DNA of 64,000 bases, taken from Plantactinospora alkalitolerans (GTDB lineage: Bacteria; Actinomycetota; Actinomycetes; Mycobacteriales; Micromonosporaceae). The translations under genes and the position numbers were made by a program. Each line of letters begins with the position of its first letter. Position 1 is the first letter of the stretch. The stretch spans positions 20,436 through 84,435 of the forward strand of contig NZ_JADPUN010000257.1 of assembly GCF_015690345.1 (NCBI RefSeq). Reading direction: 5' to 3'. Below, in pieces: positions 35,650 through 45,054 of the stretch. Below the pieces are notes generated by a model, which saw nothing but the letters and a program-made list of their open reading frames with translations, did no database searches and was not told where the DNA came from.

Positions 35650-36447
35650 ATGGGACACGAGGACGAATTCGGCTTCATCCGGGACCAACTGCGCAGGCAG
35701 CGAGCACTGCGCGGCATGTCGCAGGAGGAGTTCGGCAAGCGGGCGAACTACTCGGCCTCCACCGTGTCCGCAGTGGAGACCGGCACCCGGCCGATGGACA
35801 TGCCGTACGCCAAGCGAGCCGACGAGATCCTGGAGACCGGCGGCCTGTTCGTGCGGTTGCTGAAGGCGGCGCAGCGGGAGATGCAGCCCACCTGGTTCAA
35901 GCGTTGGCTGGACGCCGAGCGGGCCGCGACGCAGCTCCGGAATTACCACCCGACCCTGATCCCCGGGCTGCTCCAGACCGAGAACTACGCCCGCGCGGTG
36001 CTGCGCTTCGACGCCACCCGCCGCGAGGAGGAGGTCGAGAAGTTGGTGGCCTCCCGACTCCAACGGCAGGAGATCCTGACCCGGGACCAGCCGCCGCTGG
36101 CGATATTCGTCCTCGACGAGTCGGCGCTGCGCCGCCGGGACGCCATCATGGCCGAGCAGTTCAGACACCTCCTGCGGATGGCCGAGCTGCCCTACGTCCA
36201 GTTGCACGTCATCCCCGCCGACGCCGGCCTGTACGTCGGTCTCTCCGGGCAGCTCGCCCTGGCCAGGTCCGCCGACGGCAACTGGGTGGGGACCCTGGAG
36301 AACCAGCTTGCCGACTTTGTCGTCGGTGATGAGGATGGGATCGCCACGCTGCTCGGGCGGTGGGAGGGTGTGCGCGGCGTAGCCTTGCCGCAGAACCTCT
36401 CGCTCGCCCTGCTGAAGGAAGTGGAGAGCCAGCATGCACCTCAGTAA
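35650..36447 (+). CDS. XRE regulator with DUF5753 domain (Scr1-type)
   Basis: This protein has 265 residues from ATG 35650, with GGAGG upstream. The HTH domain is at residues about 10-65 (MSQEEFGKRANYSASTVSAV). The DUF5753 effector domain follows from about residue 80 (PTLIPGLLQTENYARAVL; PYVQLHVIPADAG). These regulators are typically paired with a DUF397 protein and control development or antibiotic production in actinomycetes; some pairs behave as toxin-antitoxin systems. It overlaps the DUF397 gene by 14 bases. CACC-T-GGTG at 35616-35624 may be an operator. Confidence 0.93.
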   Translation: MGHEDEFGFIRDQLRRQRALRGMSQEEFGKRANYSASTVSAVETGTRPMDMPYAKRADEILETGGLFVRLLKAAQREMQPTWFKRWLDAERAATQLRNYHPTLIPGLLQTENYARAVLRFDATRREEEVEKLVASRLQRQEILTRDQPPLAIFVLDESALRRRDAIMAEQFRHLLRMAELPYVQLHVIPADAGLYVGLSGQLALARSADGNWVGTLENQLADFVVGDEDGIATLLGRWEGVRGVALPQNLSLALLKEVESQHAPQ

Positions 36448-36625
36448 CGCCCGGTGGCGGAAGTCGACCCGCAGCGGCACCAACGGCGGCAACTGCGTCG
36501 AGGTGGCCGACAACCTGCCCGGCCTGATTGCCGTACGCGACAGCAAGGACCCGACCGGCCCGGTACTGAGCTTCGGGCCGGAAGCGTGGCGAGCCTTTGT
36601 CGGCCTCGCTGCCGGCCAGGGCTAA
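36434..36625 (+). CDS. DUF397 protein
   Basis: This protein has 63 residues with the full DUF397 pattern (WRKSTRSGTNGGNCVEVA, then VAVRDSK-type IAVRDSKDP and WRAFV). It starts inside the regulator gene, so the two are translationally linked. It is the partner, and in some systems the toxin-like element, of the DUF5753 regulator. Confidence 0.93.
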   Translation: MHLSNARWRKSTRSGTNGGNCVEVADNLPGLIAVRDSKDPTGPVLSFGPEAWRAFVGLAAGQG

Positions 36626-36708
36626 GAAGCTGTTCGGCCTGCATCTGAGTTCACCCGGCAGCACTGTGTCGATCTGCTTGAGCACGGGCTGCGGACCTGT
36701 CGCAGCAA

Positions 36709-37530
36709 TTAGTGACCTTGTTCCCGGCGGAGGAAGCACGACAGGAGTCGCCTGAAGTCGTGCGGGTGCTCGAGAGCCGGCACGTGCCCGCATCGGCCGA
36801 GCACATGCAGACGGACATCGGCCAGGTGCTCGAGCAGGGGCAGGGCTGCCGTCCCGAGCGGGGTGACGCGGTCCTCGGCGCCGTGGACGAGCAGCACGGG
36901 CGCGCTGACCCCTGCCAGCGTTTGCGCCGAGAGGGTGAGGTCGTCGGCCCAGCGTGTCCTAGGTGGAGGGAACAACGACGCGAATGCGGTCGCCCCCGCT
37001 CGCATCGAAGCTGCACGGGCAGCGACGGCCGACTCGGTCACGAGCGATTGGTCGAGGACGAGGCGACTCAACATGTCTCGTGCCCCGAGCGGGCCGGCGG
37101 GGGCGGCCCAGACCGCGTCGAGCTCGGCGGACAGCGGCGCCCCGGGGGCGCCCATCGTCGAGACCGCCACGACACGGGTGACCTGCTGGGGACGCGCGGC
37201 CGCCAACGCCAGCGCCACGGCACCGCCCATGGAGTGGCCCACCACGGCGTAGTGCTCGACACCGAGAGCATCCATCAGGCCCGCGGCCTGCTCCGTCCAC
37301 AGCCGGAGCCCACCCCTGGAGCGCGCCGGGATTGGTGTACGGCCGAACCCCGCCTGGTCAGGAGCCACCAGGTGCCAGGACGTGCCCAGCGCCTGTGCCG
37401 TCGTTGCCCAGGCGCCGGATCCGGTCGTGCCGGGTCCGGAGCCGTGCAGCATCAGCACCGCGGGCCCGGTGCCGCTCTCCAGGACGTGGACGGGGGAGCC
37501 GTCGACTGTGACGGTCCGAAGTGCCGTCAC
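36709..37530 (-). CDS. Alpha/beta hydrolase (meta-cleavage-product-hydrolase-like)
   Basis: This protein has 273 residues from GTG 37530. The oxyanion motif is HGSGPGTTG, the nucleophile elbow GHSMGG and the late catalytic His GHVPALEHP. The HGSGPG motif is typical of C-C bond hydrolases such as 2-hydroxymuconic-semialdehyde hydrolase. The actual substrate is unknown. It lies directly downstream of a DJ-1/PfpI gene and probably shares its transcript. Confidence 0.82.
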   Translation of the reverse strand: MTALRTVTVDGSPVHVLESGTGPAVLMLHGSGPGTTGSGAWATTAQALGTSWHLVAPDQAGFGRTPIPARSRGGLRLWTEQAAGLMDALGVEHYAVVGHSMGGAVALALAAARPQQVTRVVAVSTMGAPGAPLSAELDAVWAAPAGPLGARDMLSRLVLDQSLVTESAVAARAASMRAGATAFASLFPPPRTRWADDLTLSAQTLAGVSAPVLLVHGAEDRVTPLGTAALPLLEHLADVRLHVLGRCGHVPALEHPHDFRRLLSCFLRREQGH

Positions 37531-37549
37531 CGGAACAGGTCGGGTGTGC

Positions 37550-38119
37550 TCATGCCGATGCGGAGGTGATGGACTTCGAGAAGAGCTCCATCATCGCCTT
37601 GCCGAATTGCGGCATGTCGGGCCAGCCCCGGCAGGAGACGAGGTTGCCGTCCACGACGTCGGGAGCGTCGATGACCGTCGCGCCCGCGTTCTCCATGTCA
37701 CCGGTGATGGGGGGGAAGCACGCCGTCTTTCGACCCTTCAGCAGCCCGTACACGGCTGGCACCTGCGCGCCGTGGCACACCAGCGCGATCGGGAGGTCGC
37801 GCGCGAAGAAGTGCTCGGTGATGCGCCTGACGTCGGCGTCGACCCGGATCCACTCGGGGGCACGCCCTCCAGGGATGATGAGGGCGTCATAGCGCTCGAC
37901 GTCGACATCGGCCCAGGGCACGTCGACCGGCAACTTTCGGCCGTTCTTCTCCACGTAGGCGTCGGAGTTGGGGTCGAACTCGTGGATGACCAGTTGAACG
38001 TCACGCATCGTCCGTGACGAGACGTCGACGTCCCAGCCGCCCTCCTGCACGCGATAGTAGGGATACATGGTGTCGAGTTCCTCGGCGGCGTCGCCGGTCA
38101 GGAGCAGCGCTCTGGGCAC
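37550..38119 (-). CDS. DJ-1/PfpI family protein
   Basis: This protein has 189 residues from GTG 38119, with GAGGAG upstream. The nucleophile elbow ALVCHGAQV gives the catalytic Cys, and YDALIIPGGRAPEW carries the partner acidic residue region. Family members act as glyoxalase III, deglycases or amidases, which fits a locus that handles aldehydes. It is followed 19 bp later by the hydrolase. AATCC/GATCC repeats lie upstream at about 38155-38180. Confidence 0.85.
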   Translation of the reverse strand: MPRALLLTGDAAEELDTMYPYYRVQEGGWDVDVSSRTMRDVQLVIHEFDPNSDAYVEKNGRKLPVDVPWADVDVERYDALIIPGGRAPEWIRVDADVRRITEHFFARDLPIALVCHGAQVPAVYGLLKGRKTACFPPITGDMENAGATVIDAPDVVDGNLVSCRGWPDMPQFGKAMMELFSKSITSASA

Positions 38120-38206
38120 CTGCTTCTCCTCGCATCTGGGGACGGGTGGGGTGGATCAATCCAATCCGATCCGATCGAGTTAGCATTCCTCGGCCCAGCC
38201 CGCCCG

Positions 38207-38950
38207 TCAAGCCTCTACCGCCATTCCGTCCGCGTCCTTGGCCTCGTCGAACAATCGTCGGAAACGCTCGCCGGACCGCAGGATGTGCCGACGCATGGCG
38301 TAGGCGGCGGCGTCGGGGTCACGCGCGGCGATCGCGGCCACGACTTCCTCGTGCTCGGCCATAGCCAGGTGAGTGACCTGGGTGTCGTGGAGAAGCCGGA
38401 AGAGGTGCACGTGGCTGTGCAGGCGAGCGAGCGCTTCACGGATGACCTGGTTCTCCGCGCTCAGGGCGACGAGATCGTGAAAGGCGGCGTCGCGTAGCCC
38501 GAAGGCGCCGTAGGCCATCGGCCCGTTGCCCCCCTCCAGCTCCGCCATCTCCTCCAGCATTCGTCGCAGACCGGCCACCTGTTCCGAGGATGCGCGTTCG
38601 GCGGACCTGCGCGCCGCCGCCGGCTCGAGGAGCAGGCGGACCTCGAGCATGTCCTCGAATCGGTGACGGGTGATCTGGGGGGGAATCCGGTAGCCGGCAT
38701 GGGGCACACGTACGACCAGGCCCTCGGCCTCCATGCGGTTCAGAGCGTCTCGGATCGGCGTCTGCGAGACCCCCAGCTCTCGCGCCAGGACGTCGATCGT
38801 GACGCGGGAGCCAGGCTCGATCCGTAGCGACATCAACTGTCCGAGCAGCGTGTCGTACACCTCGTCGGCAAGCCGGCCGCGAGATCTTCCCGGCGGCATT
38901 CCGCCCGTCATGCCCCCACGGCCCGGCGCGATCATCGCTTCGTCGTCCAT
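38207..38950 (-). CDS. GntR-family regulator, FCD subfamily
   Basis: This protein has 247 residues from ATG 38950. The winged HTH is at residues about 25-95 (LADEVYDTLLGQLMSLRIEPG; LARELGVSQTPIRDALNRME). The FCD ligand domain supplies metal-binding His residues (AAFHDLV, AEHEEVV, MRRHILRS). FCD regulators sense organic acids or sugar acids. It is divergent from the ABC/dehydrogenase operon and is the likely local regulator. Confidence 0.9.
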   Translation of the reverse strand: MDDEAMIAPGRGGMTGGMPPGRSRGRLADEVYDTLLGQLMSLRIEPGSRVTIDVLARELGVSQTPIRDALNRMEAEGLVVRVPHAGYRIPPQITRHRFEDMLEVRLLLEPAAARRSAERASSEQVAGLRRMLEEMAELEGGNGPMAYGAFGLRDAAFHDLVALSAENQVIREALARLHSHVHLFRLLHDTQVTHLAMAEHEEVVAAIAARDPDAAAYAMRRHILRSGERFRRLFDEAKDADGMAVEA

Positions 38951-39344
38951 CGTGACGGATGGTCCTTTCTTGCGTCTTCGCGAACCTGTTGACATCGGTC
39001 GCAACGCTGCGGGATGCTGACGCCCCCAACTCGAATCGTATAGGAAAGGTGACGGATGCCAGCCATCCTGCACCCATCGCGGAACCGCCCGCCATCGCTC
39101 CACCTCGATCAGTTGGAGCTCCCAGGGGCATGCTCGACGTCCTACTCGGTTCGCCACCGGGCCGCACAAGGGCCGAAAGACTTCTCGACTGCCTGAAGCC
39201 CCATCACTTCGCGGTGTACGCGTGACGCCGGTCTGCGGGTCGACCCTCGCGACAGCCCGGCAACACGCCTGAACAACCCAGCAACTGCTCGGCGAGGCAC
39301 GTAGCGAGGCTCTAGAAGTCCCCATCCAGAAAGCAGGCAAGAAG
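38951..39344. other. Divergent control region of the ABC/dehydrogenase operon
   Basis: No gene is supported in 394 bp. TTGACA at 38989-38994 could be a + strand -35, with GTTG...CAAC symmetry overlapping it (38988-39005), but no matching -10 follows. Operators for the FCD regulator are expected here. Confidence 0.4.
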
Positions 39345-40778
39345 ATGCGGTATCCAAAGCGAATAGGACGACTGTCCGTTCCCGGTCGAAGGGTGCAGCT
39401 GGCGACGGCGGCCATGCTGCTGGTGGCCACGACCGTGGCGGCTTGCGGCGATGGCAAGGACGAGGGCGCGGAGGCGAGCGCCCCCAAGGCGCCGGCGACC
39501 ATCCCGGAGCTCACCAAGGACCCGCTGACCCTCAGCTTCATCTGGTTCGACTGGCCCCCCGCACACGCGCTGGAGGACTTCGCGAACGCGGAGTACAAGA
39601 AGGAGCGGCCGAACGCGACCATCAAGGTCAACACCGTGCCGAACGCGAACTGGCACGACGCGATGTTCACCCAGTTCGCCGCGCACAAGACCGACTTCGA
39701 CATCGCGATCCTGGACTCGCAACACATCGGCGAGGCCGTGACGAACGGCAACATCCTCGACATCACCGACTTCGTCAAGAAGAACATCGACGTCGCGGCC
39801 TACAACCCGTACCTCCTGGCGGCCTACGGCCAGTTCCCCCAGGCGGAGACCGGCAAGCGCGACGAAAACGCCAGCCTGTACGGACTGCCGCTGCTCGGCG
39901 ACACCTGGACGATGATCTACCGCAAGGACCTGATCGGCGACAAGCCACCGCAGACCTGGGACCAGATGATCTCAGCCGCCGAGAAGTGCCAGGCGGACAA
40001 CCCTGGCGTCAGCGGGCTGGCTTTCCACCAGGCCAACGGCTCCGACGCCGCGGCCGTAACCTACAACACGGTCAACGGCGTCTACGGCGGCAACCTCTGG
40101 GACTCCAAGACGCGCAAGATCGAGGGCGTCATCAACGACGCCGCGGGCCAGGAGGCGATGGACGTCCTGGTCAACAAGATGAAGCCGCTGACGGCGAAGG
40201 GCTCCGGCAACTGGTTCATCGACGAGGTGAACGCGGCGGTCGCCCAGGGCAAGGCATGCATCGCGTTCAACTGGATCGCCGCGAGCGGCGGCCTGCTCGA
40301 CCCGAAGCAGTCGACGCTCGGCACCACGCGGGAGCAGATTCTCGACAAACTGGGTTTTGCCACCCTGCCGAGCCAGAAGACGAACCTGGTCCCTCTCGGC
40401 GGTATGGGGATGCACGTCTCGGCCTACTCCTCCGAGGCAAACCAGGCGGAGGCCCTGAACTTCATGGAGTGGTTCGAGCGGGCTGATATCCAGAAGAAGT
40501 GGGCCGCGGCCGGTGGCGTGCCGTCGCGTACGGACGCCCTGCAGTCGCCCGAGTTCCTCAATGCCGGGCCGTTCAACCAGGTGTACACCGACTCGGTTCC
40601 GCGGATGCGGGACATGTGGAACGTGCCCGAGTACGCGCGCCTCGTCAACATTGAGAACACCAACGTGAACGCGGCTCTCAACGGCGCGAAGAAGCCGAAG
40701 GAAGCGCTCGACGACATCGCCAAGGAGCAGCAGAGCGTGCTCGACTCCAGCGGCCGTAGGGGCGGCGGCGGACTGTGA
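39345..40778 (+). CDS. Carbohydrate-type ABC substrate-binding lipoprotein (family 1)
   Basis: This lipoprotein has 477 residues; the signal peptide ends in lipobox VAAC near residue 34. The mature protein resembles family-1 binding proteins (FIWFDWPPAHALEDFANAEY; GLPLLGDTWTMIYRKDL; late NFMEWF). It should capture a polyol, sugar or small organic ligand and deliver it to the two permeases below. The stop overlaps the permease GTG. Confidence 0.88.
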   Translation: MRYPKRIGRLSVPGRRVQLATAAMLLVATTVAACGDGKDEGAEASAPKAPATIPELTKDPLTLSFIWFDWPPAHALEDFANAEYKKERPNATIKVNTVPNANWHDAMFTQFAAHKTDFDIAILDSQHIGEAVTNGNILDITDFVKKNIDVAAYNPYLLAAYGQFPQAETGKRDENASLYGLPLLGDTWTMIYRKDLIGDKPPQTWDQMISAAEKCQADNPGVSGLAFHQANGSDAAAVTYNTVNGVYGGNLWDSKTRKIEGVINDAAGQEAMDVLVNKMKPLTAKGSGNWFIDEVNAAVAQGKACIAFNWIAASGGLLDPKQSTLGTTREQILDKLGFATLPSQKTNLVPLGGMGMHVSAYSSEANQAEALNFMEWFERADIQKKWAAAGGVPSRTDALQSPEFLNAGPFNQVYTDSVPRMRDMWNVPEYARLVNIENTNVNAALNGAKKPKEALDDIAKEQQSVLDSSGRRGGGGL

Positions 40779-41725
40779 GTGACCCCGTCCCTCTGACGAC
40801 CGACCACCCCGGGCAGGTGGCGTCCGCGACGCCACCTGCACGGGGTCGGTCCCGCCGGCTGAGCGACCGCGGGCTCGCGGTGGCCTTCATCTCCCCCGCG
40901 CTGCTGCTGTTGCTCGCAATGTCGGTGTTCCCGTTGCTGTGGGCGTTGTACCTGTCTTTCACCGACTACTCGGCCACCCGCGGGGGGCCCGCCCATTTCA
41001 TCTGGTTCGGGAACTACACCGCCATCCTGACGTCGGCGCAGGTCCACCAGAGGGCCTTGACGACGTTGATCTACGTGATCGGCGCGGTCGGCCTGCAGAC
41101 CGTGCTCGGTTTCGCCATCGCCTACCTGATCTCACGGCGCACACACGGGCGAGGACTGCTGACCACTCTGTTCCTGGTTCCGATGATGCTGTCGCCGGTC
41201 GTGGTCGGGCTTTTCTGGCGGTTCATGCTCGACGCGCAGTTCGGCGTGGTCAACAGCATGCTCGGCTCGCTCGGCCTGGGGCAGGTGGAGTGGCTCACCC
41301 GGCAGCGAACGGCATTGGTTTCCCTGATCGTTGTCGACACCTGGCAATGGACGCCGTTCATCATGCTCATCGCACTTGCGGGCCTTACCGCGGTTCCCAA
41401 GTACCTGTACGAGGCCGCCTCGATCGACCGGGCGTCCGAGTGGTTCCGGTTCCGCAACATCACTCTTCCGCTGGTGTGGCCGCTGCTCCTCATCGCCGTG
41501 TTGTTCAGGGCCATCGAGGCCTTCCGACTGTTCGACCTCGTCTACATCCTCACCAGCGGAGGTCCGGGTGTCTCCACCGAGACGTTGTCGTTCCACGTCT
41601 ACAAGGTCGCGTTCCTGGGCTTCAACACCGGAACCGCCTCGGCGTACGGGATCCTCATGGTCCTCGTCGTCATCGTCCTCACGCAGCTCTACCTGCGCTA
41701 CTTGAACAAGCTCAAGGAGGGCTGA
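40775..41725 (+). CDS. ABC sugar-type permease, MalF-like
   Basis: This protein has 316 residues and six membrane helices. The EAA-type cytoplasmic loop EAASIDRASEWFRFRNITLP contacts the ATPase. GTG 40775 overlaps the binding-protein stop and its own stop overlaps the next ATG (TGATG). Confidence 0.9.
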   Translation: MSDPVPLTTDHPGQVASATPPARGRSRRLSDRGLAVAFISPALLLLLAMSVFPLLWALYLSFTDYSATRGGPAHFIWFGNYTAILTSAQVHQRALTTLIYVIGAVGLQTVLGFAIAYLISRRTHGRGLLTTLFLVPMMLSPVVVGLFWRFMLDAQFGVVNSMLGSLGLGQVEWLTRQRTALVSLIVVDTWQWTPFIMLIALAGLTAVPKYLYEAASIDRASEWFRFRNITLPLVWPLLLIAVLFRAIEAFRLFDLVYILTSGGPGVSTETLSFHVYKVAFLGFNTGTASAYGILMVLVVIVLTQLYLRYLNKLKEG

Positions 41726-42636
41726 TGGGCGTCTCCATCGACGAGGCCGTGTCCACAGGTCCCGCCCGGGATCACACGCCCTCCGCGCGCCGCCTTGGCG
41801 GCCGGGGCCGCTCCGTGCTGGAGGTCGCGCTGCTGACCGTACTGGCCGTCGTGATGCTCTTTCCGGTGCTGTGGATGATCGAGACGTCCATCAAGGAGAA
41901 CCGGGACGTCTACGCCATCCCGGCCAAGTTCTTCGGCTTCACGGTCACCATGGACCATTTCAAGGACGTGTTCGTCGCCCCGGGCGGCGGTCGCTCGGCC
42001 TTGTCCGTCTCGTTCCTCAACTCCGTCGTGGTCGCCGGGGTCTCCACGGTGCTGTCCACCGTGCTGGGGGTCCCGGCGGCCTGGGCCTACTCACGCTTCG
42101 CCGTGAAGGCCAAGAAGGACCAACTGTTCTTCATCCTGTCCACCCGTTTCATGCCGCCCGTGGTGGTCGTGGTCCCGATCTTCCTCATGTACCGCCAGGT
42201 CGGACTCATCGACACCAAGCTCGGCCTGATCCTCATCTACGCCGCGTTCAACGTCCCGTTCACGATCTGGATGATGAAGGGATTCGTCGACGAGGTGCCC
42301 GCGGAGTACGAGGAGGCCGCGATGCTCGACGGCTACACCCGTTTGCAAGCGTTCTGGCGATATACCCTGCCCCTGCTCGTGCCCGGCATCGCCGCGACGG
42401 CGGTCTTCGCACTCATCTTCTCGTGGAACGAGTTCGTGTTCGCCATCTTCCTCACCTCCAGCGACACCGTGCGGACGGCCCCACCCGCCATCGCCGGCCT
42501 CATCGGGGGCACCACCGTGGACTGGGGTCTCGTGGCCGCTGCCTCCGTGGTGTTCGCCCTACCGGTGCTCGTCTTCGCCTACCTGGTGCGCAAGCACCTC
42601 GTCGCCGGTGTGACGCTCGGGGCGGTGCGACGCTGA
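41725..42636 (+). CDS. ABC sugar-type permease, MalG-like
   Basis: This protein has 303 residues from ATG 41725, with AAGGAGG four bases upstream. It has six helices and the EAA loop YEEAAMLDGYTRLQAFWRYT with a following P-rich turn. It forms a heterodimer with the MalF-like permease. A longer frame starting inside the previous gene is rejected. Confidence 0.9.
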   Translation: MGVSIDEAVSTGPARDHTPSARRLGGRGRSVLEVALLTVLAVVMLFPVLWMIETSIKENRDVYAIPAKFFGFTVTMDHFKDVFVAPGGGRSALSVSFLNSVVVAGVSTVLSTVLGVPAAWAYSRFAVKAKKDQLFFILSTRFMPPVVVVVPIFLMYRQVGLIDTKLGLILIYAAFNVPFTIWMMKGFVDEVPAEYEEAAMLDGYTRLQAFWRYTLPLLVPGIAATAVFALIFSWNEFVFAIFLTSSDTVRTAPPAIAGLIGGTTVDWGLVAAASVVFALPVLVFAYLVRKHLVAGVTLGAVRR

Positions 42637-43703
42637 TGGCCGGCATCGAGGTGACCGCCCTGCACAAGCGCTACCCGGACGGGACGGTCGCAGTTGATCA
42701 CGTGGACCTGTCCATCGGCGACGGCGAGCTGTTCGTGATGCTCGGCCCTTCGGGTTGCGGCAAGACGACCACGCTGCGGGCCATAGCCGGTCTGGAGAGG
42801 CAGACGACGGGCGACATCCGCATCGGCGACACGCTGGTCAACGACCTGCCGCCCGCCGAGCGGGACATCGCCATGGTGTTCCAGTTCTATGCCCTCTACC
42901 CGCATCTGAAAACCCGCGACAACCTGGCGTTCCCACTACGGGCCGAGGGGCTGCCCAAGCCGGAGGTACGCGAGCGGGTCAACGAAGCCGCCCGGCTGAT
43001 GCGGCTTGGTCCGCTCCTGGACCGGCGACCGCGCCAGCTGTCCGGCGGGGAGCAGCAGCGCGTCGCGCTTGCTCGCGCCCTGGTGCGACGACCGCGCGCA
43101 TTCCTCATGGACGAACCCCTCACCAATCTGGACGCGGAGTTGAGGGCGGACATGCGCACGGAGATCAAGCACCTGCAGGGGGAACTGGGGGCGACGATGG
43201 TCTACGTCACCCACGACCAGGTCGAGGCGATGTCGCTCGGTCACCGAATCGCCATCCTCAACAAGGGCCGCGTCGAGCAGATCGGCACGCCGCTGGAGGT
43301 CTACGACCGTCCGGCGAGTCTTTTCTGCGCCGCGTTCATCGGCTCCCCGCCGATGAACCTCATCGAGGTGGAGGTGGCCGACGGGAACCTGCGCAGTCAG
43401 GGCGGACTGGTCCTTCCGCCACCGCCAGGCCTGCCGCGCGACCGTCGCCTGGTCGCAGGCGTCCGGCCGGAGGCGCTGGAAGTCACCGAACCAGGGGTGG
43501 AACGGTCGGTCCCGGCCCGCGTGGTCTCGGCGGAGTGGCTGGGCGACGAGATCATCTACGTGGTCGACCACAGCGGCCAGCGCGACGTACGGGTTCGGAT
43601 GCCACCGACTGTCCGTTTCGCCGCTGACGCACCGGTCGGACTACGGCACACCGGCGGGACCCCGGCGGTCTACGACGTGAGCACGGAAGAGCTGGTGGCC
43701 TGA
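42636..43703 (+). CDS. ABC ATPase, MalK/UgpC type (first)
   Basis: This protein has 355 residues. Walker A is GPSGCGKTT, the Q-loop AMVFQFYALYPHL, the signature LSGGEQQRVALA, Walker B AFLMDEPLTNLD and the H-loop THDQVEAMS with His193. A C-terminal TOBE-type domain follows. It looks fully catalytic. It overlaps both neighbours by TGATG junctions. Confidence 0.93.
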   Translation: MAGIEVTALHKRYPDGTVAVDHVDLSIGDGELFVMLGPSGCGKTTTLRAIAGLERQTTGDIRIGDTLVNDLPPAERDIAMVFQFYALYPHLKTRDNLAFPLRAEGLPKPEVRERVNEAARLMRLGPLLDRRPRQLSGGEQQRVALARALVRRPRAFLMDEPLTNLDAELRADMRTEIKHLQGELGATMVYVTHDQVEAMSLGHRIAILNKGRVEQIGTPLEVYDRPASLFCAAFIGSPPMNLIEVEVADGNLRSQGGLVLPPPPGLPRDRRLVAGVRPEALEVTEPGVERSVPARVVSAEWLGDEIIYVVDHSGQRDVRVRMPPTVRFAADAPVGLRHTGGTPAVYDVSTEELVA

Positions 43704-44779
43704 TGGGAACCGTGGCAGCGCACGGGCTGTGCAAGTCCTTCGGTAAAGTCCAGGCCCTGGACGGGGTGACGCTGGACGTGCCGGACGGCTCGTTCTTCGT
43801 CGTGCTCGGGCCGTCGGGGGCAGGCAAGACGACGACCCTGCGAGCGATCGCCGGCCTGGAGAAGCTTGACGCCGGGTCGGTGCATCTGGACGGAAGGGAC
43901 GCGACCGGTGACGCCCCGGCCGCACGCGACCTGGCCATGGTCTTCCAGAGCTACGCCCTCTACCCGCGACACACGGTGTACGAGAACATCGCTTCGCCGC
44001 TGCGGGCACGCCGCTGTTCCTCGAGTGAGATCGCCGCTGCCGTCGAGCAGATGTCGAGCCTGCTGCACATCGAACGTCTGCTGCAGCGTCGTCCCGCGCA
44101 GTTGTCGGGCGGTGAGATGCAGCGTGTCGCCCTGGCCCGGGCGCTGGTCCGTAGCCCGCGCGCGTTTCTCATGGACGAGCCGCTGACGAACCTCGACCTC
44201 AAGCTCCGCGTCGAGATGCGAACCGAGCTCACCCGCATCCACCGGAGCCTCGGGGCAACCTTCGTCTACGTGACCAACGACCAGGTCGAGGCCCTGTCCA
44301 TGGCCGACCAGGTCGCGGTCCTCAGGGAGGGGAAGGTGCAACAGGTCGGAACGCCACTCGAGGTGTACGAGCGTCCAGCCAACCAGTGGGTCGCAGGCTT
44401 CGTCGGGAGCCCGCCGATCAGCCTGCTCGCCTGCCACGCCGAGGGAGATCGCCTGGTCGGGGCGGATGGCTGGACGCTGCCGCGGCCCCGCTGGACCACG
44501 GCGCAGGACGGTCGTCCGCTGGTGCTGGGCCTGCGCGCCGAGGACCTGTCCGTCGAGCAGCGTGGGAACGCGTCGTTGTCGGGTGAGCTCTACGGGCTTG
44601 AGCCGCTCGGTGACCGAACGGTGGTCGACGTCCGAGTGGGGACGGAGATCCTCAAGGTCAAGGCACGACCCACCGTCACCGGTACGCCGGGCGAGCGGCT
44701 GCTTGTCACGGTCGACCTGGACCGTGCGCACCTGTTCGATGCGGACACCGGGCTGGCGCTGTCCGAGGCCGGGAGGTAA
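43703..44779 (+). CDS. ABC ATPase, MalK/UgpC type (second, H-loop changed)
   Basis: This protein has 358 residues and is paralogous to the previous gene. Walker A GPSGAGKTT, signature LSGGEMQRVALA and Walker B AFLMDEPLTNLD are intact. The H-loop reads VTNDQVEAL, with Asn192 where His is expected. A pair of different ATPases serving one MalF/MalG pair is known from glycerol-type importers (GlpST). The change suggests an asymmetric heterodimer in which this subunit's site is weakened. Confidence 0.9.
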   Translation: MGTVAAHGLCKSFGKVQALDGVTLDVPDGSFFVVLGPSGAGKTTTLRAIAGLEKLDAGSVHLDGRDATGDAPAARDLAMVFQSYALYPRHTVYENIASPLRARRCSSSEIAAAVEQMSSLLHIERLLQRRPAQLSGGEMQRVALARALVRSPRAFLMDEPLTNLDLKLRVEMRTELTRIHRSLGATFVYVTNDQVEALSMADQVAVLREGKVQQVGTPLEVYERPANQWVAGFVGSPPISLLACHAEGDRLVGADGWTLPRPRWTTAQDGRPLVLGLRAEDLSVEQRGNASLSGELYGLEPLGDRTVVDVRVGTEILKVKARPTVTGTPGERLLVTVDLDRAHLFDADTGLALSEAGR

Positions 44780-45054
44780 CCGCGCGGGGCGGCGACGGCA
44801 ACATGCGCCCGCACGTGGCAATCGAGCCTCGGCGGACCGTCAACGGTGAGCACGGCCTGACGACGCTGAGACGGCCATGGCCCGAGAAGGCGATCGGTGG
44901 CGCGGGACGTCGCCCTTGGGCCAGGGCCAAGGCCACGTTCGACCCGCTCGGCAACCTCGACCCCGACGAGGTCGGGAGACCCGTTCGTCAACGCGCGTGG
45001 CGCGATCGCCGAGGTCGCGCTGGACATCACCAGAACATCAGAGGAGGCGACGCA

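Noticed and set aside
44803..45054. 84-codon upstream extension of the aldehyde dehydrogenase, and a neighbouring frame ending at 45058 with PFVNARGAIAEVALDIT
   Set aside because: The extension lacks the ribosome site that ATG 45055 has. The second frame may be a relic tail of a lost gene, but it is too short to assign.
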